Shown here: piece by piece, positions 55,840 to 62,681 of the stretch | Position numbering within the stretch: the first letter of the stretch is position 1 | Layout: each line of letters opens with the position of its first letter | NCBI RefSeq assembly: GCF_030272705.1 | Contig: NZ_JARFYM010000016.1 | Span: 62,001 to 126,000 of the forward strand | Origin: Rhizobium mayense | GTDB lineage: Bacteria > Pseudomonadota > Alphaproteobacteria > Rhizobiales > Rhizobiaceae | Length of the DNA: 64,000 bases | Direction: 5' to 3' | The notes under the pieces: model-generated | The model's database searches: none | The model's input: only the letters and a program-made list of their open reading frames with translations | What the model was told of the DNA's origin: nothing | Program-made: the position numbers and the translations under genes

Positions 55840-57084
55840 TCAGGCGACCGCCGAGAGCTTGGCCTGATCGCCCTGCAGCCGATTGATCATGAAATTCGTG
55901 TACCATTCGACGAACTGCATGACGCCGCCCTCCTGGATTTCCGAATAGGGGCCGGGCTCATAAGCGGGCGAGCGGATGCCGAAGGCGTTTTCCTCGACGA
56001 TGCGGCGGTCCTGGTCGTTGGTTTCCGTCCAGACATGGGTCAATTCCTCGAGGTCGTAATCGACGCCTTCGACCGCGTCCTTGTGCACCAGCCATTTGGT
56101 GGTGACGGCGGTTTCCTCGGCGCTGATCGGCAGCACGCGGAAGGAGACGGCGTGATCGCCCAGTAGATGGTTCCAGGTCGTCGGATAATGGAACAGCAGC
56201 ATCGTGCCGATGTTGTTGATCGTTACGTCCTGCGACAATGGCCGCTTGACGGCGCGCTGGCCGGACATGGTGTAGCTTTCTGCCCCTTCGATCAGCGGCA
56301 TGCGGGCGGTGCGGAACTGGCCATCGGGCGAGAGCCTGAATTCGCTCGGCAGGCCGGCGGCTTCGCAGCGCTGCCAGTGCTCGGTGATGACCGGATCGCT
56401 GATCGCGCCCTGCACACCGCTGACGGTCGGCGTTTCAGGAAAAGTGCGGCATAGTTCGGGATGATTGGCGGCGCAGTGGTAACACTCGCGATTGTTCTCC
56501 CATACGAGCTTCCAGTTACCCTTCTCGATGATGGTGCTCTGGAAGGCGACCTTGGCCTCGCCGATACGATGCGGCGCCATATAGGGCTCGATCGAGGCGC
56601 GGACCGGGGAGAAATCCGGAGCGTTCTTCGCGAGGCAGATGAAGATATAGCCGCCGACGCTCTCGCAATGAACCGGCTTCAGGGAGAACTGGCTCTTGTC
56701 GAAATCCTCTGCCATCTGCCGGGCGAAAAGCAGCGAGCCGTCGAGCTCGTAGGTCCACTGGTGATAGGGGCAGACGAGCTTGGCCGAGGAGCCGCGCTCG
56801 GACGCGCAGACGCGCGAGCCGCGGTGGCGACAGCTATTGTGGAAGGCGCGGATGACCTGATCGCGACCGCGGACGATAACCACGGGATAATCGCCGATCT
56901 GGACAGTAAAATAATTGCCCGCACGCGGCACTTCGCAATCATGGCCGATAAACAGCCAGTCGCTATAGTAGATCATCTCCATGTCGAGCTTGAAATAATC
57001 CTGATCGACGTAGAAAGGCTGCGCCAGGCTGAAACCCTGGCGGCGGTTCTTCAATTGCCGCAAAACATTGGTGCTGATATCCAT
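55840..57084 (-). CDS. gbcA: Rieske oxygenase GbcA-like (glycine betaine to dimethylglycine)
   Basis: A 414-residue Rieske non-heme iron oxygenase. Rieske cluster ligands C85-x-H87 and C105-x2-H108 (CRHRGSRVC...CPYHQW) and mononuclear iron ligands H203 and H208 (ENNRECYHCAANHPEL) are visible. Sequence character and pairing with the ferredoxin reductase match GbcA, which oxidatively demethylates glycine betaine to dimethylglycine and formaldehyde. A GAGGAT ribosome site precedes ATG 57084. Its 5' region contains an apparent cobalamin riboswitch. Confidence 0.9.
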   Translation of the reverse strand: MDISTNVLRQLKNRRQGFSLAQPFYVDQDYFKLDMEMIYYSDWLFIGHDCEVPRAGNYFTVQIGDYPVVIVRGRDQVIRAFHNSCRHRGSRVCASERGSSAKLVCPYHQWTYELDGSLLFARQMAEDFDKSQFSLKPVHCESVGGYIFICLAKNAPDFSPVRASIEPYMAPHRIGEAKVAFQSTIIEKGNWKLVWENNRECYHCAANHPELCRTFPETPTVSGVQGAISDPVITEHWQRCEAAGLPSEFRLSPDGQFRTARMPLIEGAESYTMSGQRAVKRPLSQDVTINNIGTMLLFHYPTTWNHLLGDHAVSFRVLPISAEETAVTTKWLVHKDAVEGVDYDLEELTHVWTETNDQDRRIVEENAFGIRSPAYEPGPYSEIQEGGVMQFVEWYTNFMINRLQGDQAKLSAVA

Positions 57085-57198
57085 TTGCCTATCCTCGTGC
57101 AGTGCCGGGCAGCAGGCAAAGGACGCGCACCGGTCGGCCGCGGACGGCTCAACGCGTTGCCCGACCGCCCGCCGCGGTCAGTGAAAATCTATCGTCCC

Positions 57199-57370
57199 AA
57201 GGCTGGTTTCCGGGCTCTGGAGCGGTCCTCGAGAGGACCCCATGGCGCCTTCCCAGGCTGTCTCAACCCAGTGGCTTTATCTGCCATGCCTTACTCCACC
57301 ACCGTTGCGGGGGCAGCGCCGGATTTCGACCGGCTTCCCAATTCTCCATCTCCCTAACGACGGCACCTTG
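57199..57370 (-). promoter_or_regulatory. Cobalamin riboswitch upstream of gbcAB
   Basis: On the minus strand the conserved cobalamin aptamer blocks occur in order: AAGGTGCCG near 57369, TGGGAAGCCGGTCGAAATCC, GGCGCTGCCCCCGCAACGG (the invariant GCCCCCGCAAC), AAGCCACTGGG, GCCTGGGAAGGCG, and the closing AGCCCGGAAACCAGCC at about 57200. The aptamer ends 115 nt before the gbcA start; a GC-rich inverted segment (CCGCGG...CCGCGG, 57121-57180) between them could be the expression platform. Aptamer identification is strong; the regulated gene is taken as gbcA because it is the next gene on this strand. The flank 57371-57601 shows nothing else recognisable. Confidence 0.9.
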
Positions 57371-57601
57371 AGATTGAAGTCATCATAGCTCCCGCCTTGC
57401 GCGCGGCTCTGCTGCATAGCGACATGAGCTTCGAATTTGGCGACAGGTGAAAGGAAGCTTGGAAATGAGGCGAACATGGTCGCAATAATGTGAACTGATT
57501 CAAGCTGTTAGATCCTCTCCGACAAAACGGTCGTCGGCGTGCGCCGCTCCGTGCTCCATGACGCTTTATCTTGATTGCGACAAGGCGATCAGCGACGAAC
57601 T

Positions 57602-58015
57602 CTACAGTGGAAATTGCCCAGCAGAGAGCGCCTTCAATGCCTCCACGGCACGCTCAGCGTCGGCGGCCGGTACGAAGATATGATCGTGATAATAGGCCGC
57701 AACGACATTGGCGCTGATGCCCTCGTTTCCGAGCGCCGTGGCGAAGGCAGCCGTCAGGCCGACGGCTTCCAGCGAAGAATGGACGTCGAGCGTGATCATC
57801 CGCATTGCGGGCTCTGCGGGAAACCCAGCCTGCCGGGCTGGCTCGATCGGGAGGATCAACGTCATCCCCTCCTTTTCCTGAAACATTCCGATCGGCTTCA
57901 GGTGGATATGATCTGCCACCGCCGAGGCTGGCACGGTGCAATAGACGAATTCCCCCTCGATGAGATTCGGCTTCATGCTGGAAATCAGCAGTTTGAGATC
58001 TGTAATACCCGGCAT
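57602..58015 (-). CDS. ACT domain-containing protein (DUF2241-like)
   Basis: A 137-residue stand-alone ACT-type protein. The N-terminal half (ITDLKLLISSMKPNLIEGEFVYCTVP) and C-terminal half (MRMITLDVHSSLEAVGLTAAFATALGNEGISANVVAAYYHDHIFVP) look like tandem ACT-like beta-alpha folds, typical of small amino-acid-binding regulators. No catalytic motif. Ligand and partner unknown. It is transcribed toward gbcA but separated by over 500 nt including the riboswitch. Confidence 0.75.
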   Translation of the reverse strand: MPGITDLKLLISSMKPNLIEGEFVYCTVPASAVADHIHLKPIGMFQEKEGMTLILPIEPARQAGFPAEPAMRMITLDVHSSLEAVGLTAAFATALGNEGISANVVAAYYHDHIFVPAADAERAVEALKALSAGQFPL

Positions 58016-58117
58016 GGCCCTGATCCTCTTGAAACCGTCAGCACGGCGCGCGCTTAAGCCCGGCTCAAGCTAGGCGATCTATCAACTGCTATCCATACCC
58101 ATACCGTGAGTGCCGCC

Positions 58118-58729
58118 ATGGCCAAACTCAGATATTTCGACGCCAAGAAGCCCGCAGAACCGGAACCGGACTTGCCGGCGGCCTCACATAGCGAATTCCT
58201 CCGCACCGGACGCATCACGCGCGAGAGAGCGCATTGGCTGGCCGAGGAACGTCGCTACCTCAGCTATCAGGAAGTGGCCGAACGCACGGCGAACAAGCTG
58301 CGGAACGCCGGTGAGAAAACCCACGACCGGCTGAACAGCTTTCACCAATCGATCCGTTTTCCGAAGCTTATTTTTCATCACACCCTGAAGGATACGCCGC
58401 ATCTCGGCTATTGCCATGTCACCGCGGCGCGAACGCAATTCGCGCAATATGAGGAGGTGAGCTGGGCCTTTTACATCGCCAACTTCTTTGCTCGCATCGG
58501 CCAGAACGACAATTTCTTCGAAGATATCAACCTGAAATATTCGCGGATGTATTTTGCCGTGGCCGTCCAGCCGGATCAGGAATCGCCGGAGAAGAAGCTG
58601 ACGATCAACCGCGAGATCCGCGGCAGCGGCGTGCTCTTCCACACTCACGATCCGCAGATCGCCATCCGCAATGTGCTGCTACTCGGCGCGCGCAATGAAC
58701 AGCTCCGCGACATCATTCGCCAGCTTTGA
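58118..58729 (+). CDS. Conserved hypothetical protein (203 aa)
   Basis: A soluble protein of about 203 residues without a family name I can assign with confidence. Features: a charged Pro-rich N-terminus (KKPAEPEPDLP), a helical stretch ERAHWLAEERRYLSYQEVAERTANKL, and a beta-rich C-terminal half (FPKLIFHHTLKDTPHLGYCHVTAARTQFAQYEEVSWAFYIANFFARIG). ATG 58118 is preferred; a GTG at 58106 is in frame. It looks like a rhizobial conserved protein located next to the threonylcarbamoyl-AMP synthase gene. Confidence 0.62.
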   Translation: MAKLRYFDAKKPAEPEPDLPAASHSEFLRTGRITRERAHWLAEERRYLSYQEVAERTANKLRNAGEKTHDRLNSFHQSIRFPKLIFHHTLKDTPHLGYCHVTAARTQFAQYEEVSWAFYIANFFARIGQNDNFFEDINLKYSRMYFAVAVQPDQESPEKKLTINREIRGSGVLFHTHDPQIAIRNVLLLGARNEQLRDIIRQL

Positions 58730-58786
58730 TCATTGATCCCCAAACTTGAAAAGCATAAGAACGGCCAGAACTGCAACGGTCAGGCC

Positions 58787-59761
58787 ATGGCACGACATAT
58801 AGACATTCTCCAACACCCTGAAGCGGCGATAGCTGCGGCGTCAGCGACGCTCGCCGAGGGGCTGCCGATCGGGCTGCCGACCGAGACGGTCTATGGTCTC
58901 GCCGCCGATGCCACCAATCCCGCCGCCATCACCCGCATCTACGAGACCAAGGGCCGGCCGCGCTTCAATCCGCTGATCTGTCACATGAGCGATCTCGCCA
59001 TGGCGGAACGATATGCGATCTTCGACCCGATCTCGCGAAAACTGGCGGAGGCCTTCTGGCCCGGTCCGCTGACCCTTGTGCTGCCGCTGCGGCCTGAAAG
59101 CGATATCCATCCGCTGGCGACGGCGGGGCTTGATACGGTCGGCATCCGTGTGCCCCAGGGTTTTGCCGGCGAATTGATCCGCGCCTTCGGACGGCCACTT
59201 GCTGCCCCCAGCGCCAATACCTCCGGCAAAATCAGCGCCACCAGCGCCGATCATGTTCATGACGATCTCGGCGGGCGGATTTCACTGATCCTCGATGCCG
59301 GTGCTTCGGTCGTCGGCGTCGAATCGACGATCGTCAAGGTCGAGGACGGGGTGATGCACCTGCTGAGGCCGGGCGGACTGGCTGCGGAGGAGATCGAGCA
59401 GGTCGCGGGCCAGCCGCTCAAGCGTAAGAACGGCGCCTCGCCGGCCATCGAAGCGCCCGGCATGCTTGCCTCGCACTATGCACCGGGGGCTGCGGTGCGG
59501 ATCGATGCCACTGCTGTTTCGCCCGGCGAGGCGCTGATCCGTTTCGGCCGGCCGGACATTGCCGGTGCGGAGAATGCCGCGATCGTGCTAGATCTCAGCC
59601 CGTCCGGCGATCTCTCGGAAGCCGCGGCCAACCTCTTCGACTTCATGAAGCGCGCTGACAGCAGCGGCGCCGCAACCATTGTCTTTTCCAGCATCCCTGA
59701 CGAAGGCCTCGGCGAGGCCATCAACGATCGGCTGCGCCGTGCAGCCGCGCCCAGAGAGTAA
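58787..59761 (+). CDS. tsaC: L-threonylcarbamoyladenylate synthase (Sua5-type)
   Basis: Makes threonylcarbamoyl-AMP from threonine, bicarbonate and ATP for tRNA t6A37 modification. 324 residues: N-terminal YrdC/TsaC domain with LPTETVYGLAADATN, KGRPRFNPLICH (substrate-binding KxR) and RPLAAPSANTSGK, plus a C-terminal Sua5 domain (APGMLASHYAPGAAVRI). ATG 58787 begins the domain; the frame is open 18 codons earlier. The FAD-dehydrogenase gene starts 35 nt downstream. Confidence 0.93.
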   Translation: MARHIDILQHPEAAIAAASATLAEGLPIGLPTETVYGLAADATNPAAITRIYETKGRPRFNPLICHMSDLAMAERYAIFDPISRKLAEAFWPGPLTLVLPLRPESDIHPLATAGLDTVGIRVPQGFAGELIRAFGRPLAAPSANTSGKISATSADHVHDDLGGRISLILDAGASVVGVESTIVKVEDGVMHLLRPGGLAAEEIEQVAGQPLKRKNGASPAIEAPGMLASHYAPGAAVRIDATAVSPGEALIRFGRPDIAGAENAAIVLDLSPSGDLSEAAANLFDFMKRADSSGAATIVFSSIPDEGLGEAINDRLRRAAAPRE

Positions 59762-59796
59762 ATCCCGGTCAAAAATAAATCGGCAAAGGAAACGCC

Positions 59797-61227
59797 ATGA
59801 GCAGCTCCGCCCCCTCCTCCGCCCTTCTCGACCGCTTTGCCGCCATCGTCGGCGAAAAACATGCGTTGCGGGAGGCGACCGATATCGCGCCGCATCTGGT
59901 CGAAAACCGTGGGCTCTATCACGGCGCATCGCCGCTGCTCTTGAAGCCCGGCTCGGTGGAAGAGGTTTCGGCCATCCTGAAGCTTGCCAGCGAGACCGGC
60001 ACGGCGATCGTGCCGCAGACCGGCAATACCGGCCTTGTCGGCGGCCAGACGCCACGCGAGGGCGGCTCCGACATCCTCCTTTCGCTGGAGCGCATGAACC
60101 GCATCCGCGATATCGATCCGGTGGGCAACACCATGATCGTCGACGGCGGCTGCATCCTGGCCGATGTACAGAAGGCGGCGGAAGAGCATGGTCGCATGTT
60201 TCCGCTGTCGCTCGGGTCCGAAGGCTCCTGCCGCATTGCCGGCAATCTCTCCACCAATGCCGGTGGCACGGCCGTTCTCGCCTATGGCAACATGCGCCAG
60301 CTCTGCCTTGGCCTCGAAGTCGTGCTGCCGACCGGCGAAATCTGGAACGGCCTTCGGCGGCTGAAGAAGGACAATACCGGCTACGACCTGCGCGACCTCT
60401 TCATCGGCGCCGAGGGAACGCTCGGCGTCATCACCGGCGCTGTGCTGAAGCTTTTCCCGCAACCGCTCGGTCATCAGGTGGCCTTTGCCGGCATTCAGTC
60501 AGTCGAGGACGCGCTGACGCTGTTCAAGAATGCATCCAGCCTCTGCGGCCCGGCGCTGACCGGTTTCGAGCTGATGCCGCGCATCGGCGTCGAGTTCACC
60601 GTCCGTAATATTCCGGGCGTGCGCGATCCATTGGAAACAGTGCATCCCTGGTATGTCCTCATCGATATCTCCACATCCGACTCGGCTGACACCGCCGACA
60701 AGATGATGACGGCACTGCTGGAACAAGGCTATGAGGCCGGCCTGGTCCAGGATGCGACGATCGCAAGCTCCGAGGCGCAGCAGAAGGCGCTGTGGCACAT
60801 GCGCGAGAGCATGTCGGACGCGCAGAAGCCGGAAGGCGGCTCGATCAAGCACGATGTCTCCGTGCCGGTCGCTGAGATCCCGATATTCATGCATGCGGCC
60901 GAGACGGCCGTGATGGCGGCCATGCCCGGCGCCCGCATCTGCGCCTTCGGCCACATGGGCGACGGCAATATCCACTACAACATCTCGCAGCCCGTCGGCG
61001 CCGACAAGGCGGAGTTCATCGGCCGCTGGCGCGAGATGAACAAGATCGTGCATGGGCTGGTGCTGCAACATGGCGGCTCGATCTCCGCCGAGCACGGCAT
61101 CGGGCAATTGAAGCGCGACGAACTGGCTTCGATCCGCCCCGAAATCGAAATCGACCTGATGCGCCGAATCAAGACGGCGTTCGACCCGGCAGGGATCATG
61201 AATCCGGGGAAGGTCCTCAAGGTCTGA
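59797..61227 (+). CDS. FAD-linked 2-hydroxyacid dehydrogenase (D-lactate/D-2-hydroxyglutarate type)
   Basis: A 476-residue VAO/PCMH-family flavoprotein. FAD-binding motif PQTGNTGLVGGQTPREGGSD (about 69-88), GSEGSCRIAGNLSTNAGGT, and the C-terminal metal/substrate block GHMGDGNIHYNI with SAEHGIGQLKRDEL. Such enzymes oxidise D-2-hydroxyacids such as D-lactate, D-2-hydroxyglutarate or glycolate and pass electrons to quinone or another acceptor. ATG 59797 follows AAAGGAAA. Substrate not resolved. Confidence 0.92.
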   Translation: MSSSAPSSALLDRFAAIVGEKHALREATDIAPHLVENRGLYHGASPLLLKPGSVEEVSAILKLASETGTAIVPQTGNTGLVGGQTPREGGSDILLSLERMNRIRDIDPVGNTMIVDGGCILADVQKAAEEHGRMFPLSLGSEGSCRIAGNLSTNAGGTAVLAYGNMRQLCLGLEVVLPTGEIWNGLRRLKKDNTGYDLRDLFIGAEGTLGVITGAVLKLFPQPLGHQVAFAGIQSVEDALTLFKNASSLCGPALTGFELMPRIGVEFTVRNIPGVRDPLETVHPWYVLIDISTSDSADTADKMMTALLEQGYEAGLVQDATIASSEAQQKALWHMRESMSDAQKPEGGSIKHDVSVPVAEIPIFMHAAETAVMAAMPGARICAFGHMGDGNIHYNISQPVGADKAEFIGRWREMNKIVHGLVLQHGGSISAEHGIGQLKRDELASIRPEIEIDLMRRIKTAFDPAGIMNPGKVLKV

Positions 61228-61246
61228 GAGCCGGCTGTGCTTGACC

Positions 61247-61981
61247 TCAAACGGTCACAACAACCCGCTCTGGCGCAAAGCAACCGATCTGGCAGGATAT
61301 GATCGTGCCGTCTGCATCAATATCCTCGCCCGTATAGGCAAGGACCGGTGTCAGGCGCGATTGTTGCAATAGGCGCGCCTCGACTTCGGTCGGCATGCGC
61401 GCCGTGATGTCGGTGGAGCGGCGCCAATAGTCCGTTACGCCATAGTCCTTCAGCGCCGCCGTGAACGAGCCCATCGCGCCGAACTTCTCCGCCAAGCCAG
61501 GAAAGCGCCCGGCCGAGCAACAGCGCATGACGACCGAGACGGGAAGCGCGTCGGCATAGGCGACCACGCACATTTCCAGAACCGCCTCACCCGGCTCCAG
61601 TTTCAGCCTCGCGGCAATATCGGCATTTGCCGGAACTACCTTGGCCGAGAGAACCTTGCGCGTGAGGTTTGCGTCCGTGGCAGTGAGATCCTTGCTGAAC
61701 CTCACCTTGTTGCTCAATTGGAAGCGAACAGGCATGTCTGCGCGGACGTAGGCGCCGCTTCCGCGCGCCACCCGCAGGAGCCCCTCCCCCTCCAGTTCGG
61801 CAATCGCGCGCCGCATCGTCACCCGCGAGACGCCGAATTGTTCGGACAAGGCGCGCTCGCTCGGCAGTCGGCTGCCGGGGGCATGCTTGCCACTATCGAT
61901 AGCGCTTCGCAGCTCCGCGGCCACCGCCGCCCAGCCTCCGCCGGTCTTTAGGCCTTCATCCTGCCGATTTTTCTCATTCAT
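61247..61981 (-). CDS. GntR-family regulator (HutC/UTRA subfamily)
   Basis: A 244-residue repressor-type regulator: N-terminal wHTH GSRLPSERALSEQFGVSRVTMRRAIAELEGEGLL and a C-terminal UTRA ligand domain (KVVPANADIAARLKLEPGEAVLEMCVVAYADALPVSVVMRCC) characteristic of the HutC/PhnF group. ATG 61981 is preferred over the adjacent GTG 61984. It is divergent from the MOSC gene with a perfect palindrome between them, indicating control of itself and that gene. PhnF-type members respond to phosphonates; the ligand here is unknown. Confidence 0.9.
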   Translation of the reverse strand: MNEKNRQDEGLKTGGGWAAVAAELRSAIDSGKHAPGSRLPSERALSEQFGVSRVTMRRAIAELEGEGLLRVARGSGAYVRADMPVRFQLSNKVRFSKDLTATDANLTRKVLSAKVVPANADIAARLKLEPGEAVLEMCVVAYADALPVSVVMRCCSAGRFPGLAEKFGAMGSFTAALKDYGVTDYWRRSTDITARMPTEVEARLLQQSRLTPVLAYTGEDIDADGTIISCQIGCFAPERVVVTV

Positions 61982-61999
61982 CACAATATTGTCGCCTTG

Positions 62000-62019
62000 A
62001 AATTGGTATATACCAATTT
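62000..62019. promoter_or_regulatory. Perfect 20-bp GntR operator
   Basis: AAATTGGTATATACCAATTT is a perfect 20-bp palindrome with the GGTATATACC core expected of HutC/PhnF-type GntR sites. It lies between the divergent GntR and MOSC genes, overlapping where a promoter would be. Confidence 0.85.
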
Positions 62020-62053
62020 ATAAAGATCCAGATCGTTTATGGAAGGGTTCGGC

Positions 62054-62605
62054 ATGGGCGACAAGCGCGTATATGTGACGTCAGTCAGCAGCAGCGACGT
62101 GCATGGTTTCAGCAAGCAGAACAAAGATCATATCCAACTGCTGACAGGGCTCGGCGTGGAAGGCGACGCGCATATGGGGGTCACGGTCAAGCATCGCTCC
62201 CGTGTCGCGGTCGATCCGACGCAACCCAATCTGCGCCAAGTGCATCTCATCCATGAAGAGTTGTTCGACGAACTCACCGAAAAGGGATTTTCCGTTGCTC
62301 CGGGCGACATGGGCGAGAATATCGCGACCAGGGGGATCGACCTGCTTTCCCTGCCTCAAGGCACGCGCCTGCATATCGGCGAAGAAGCGATCGTCGAGGT
62401 GACCGGGCTGCGCAATCCCTGCAAGCAGATCGAAGGTTTCCAGAAAGGTTTGCTGCAAGCCGTGCTCGATCGCGACGCGGACGGCGGCCTAATCCGCAAG
62501 GCCGGTATTATGAGCATCGTCTCACGGGGCGGCCGAGTGCGGCCCGACGATGCCATCCGGGTCGAACTGCCGCCGCTGCCGCATATCAAGCTCGAGCGCG
62601 TCTGA
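62054..62605 (+). CDS. MOSC domain-containing protein
   Basis: A 183-residue stand-alone MOSC domain protein (molybdenum cofactor sulfurase C-terminal type). Landmarks: VEGDAHMGVTVKHRSR (about 36-51), GDMGENIAT and the conserved Cys in VTGLRNPCKQIEGFQKG, thought to carry sulfur or bind the cofactor; GIMSIVSRGGRVRPDDAI near the end. Relatives include YiiM-like N-hydroxylated-compound reductases. ATG 62054 follows AAGGG at good spacing and is preferred over 62039. Controlled by the divergent GntR protein. Confidence 0.88.
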   Translation: MGDKRVYVTSVSSSDVHGFSKQNKDHIQLLTGLGVEGDAHMGVTVKHRSRVAVDPTQPNLRQVHLIHEELFDELTEKGFSVAPGDMGENIATRGIDLLSLPQGTRLHIGEEAIVEVTGLRNPCKQIEGFQKGLLQAVLDRDADGGLIRKAGIMSIVSRGGRVRPDDAIRVELPPLPHIKLERV

Positions 62606-62612
62606 TAACAAG

Positions 62613-62641
62613 GAAGCGGCCCTCTATCGGAGAGCCGCTTC
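62613..62641. terminator. Hairpin between convergent MOSC and ftsK genes
   Basis: GAAGCGG...CTCTATCGGAGAG...CCGCTTC forms a stem of about 11-12 bp with one bulge, between the two convergent stops. No marked T-run. Probable bidirectional transcription end. Confidence 0.6.
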
Positions 62642-62681
62642 GCAGTGTCGATCTGATGTCGTGCCGGCTATGCCGGGCTGA

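Noticed and set aside
56461..57357. 298-codon open frame antisense to gbcA and the riboswitch
   Set aside because: Shadow of gbcA; it runs through the highly conserved riboswitch aptamer and lacks any domain.
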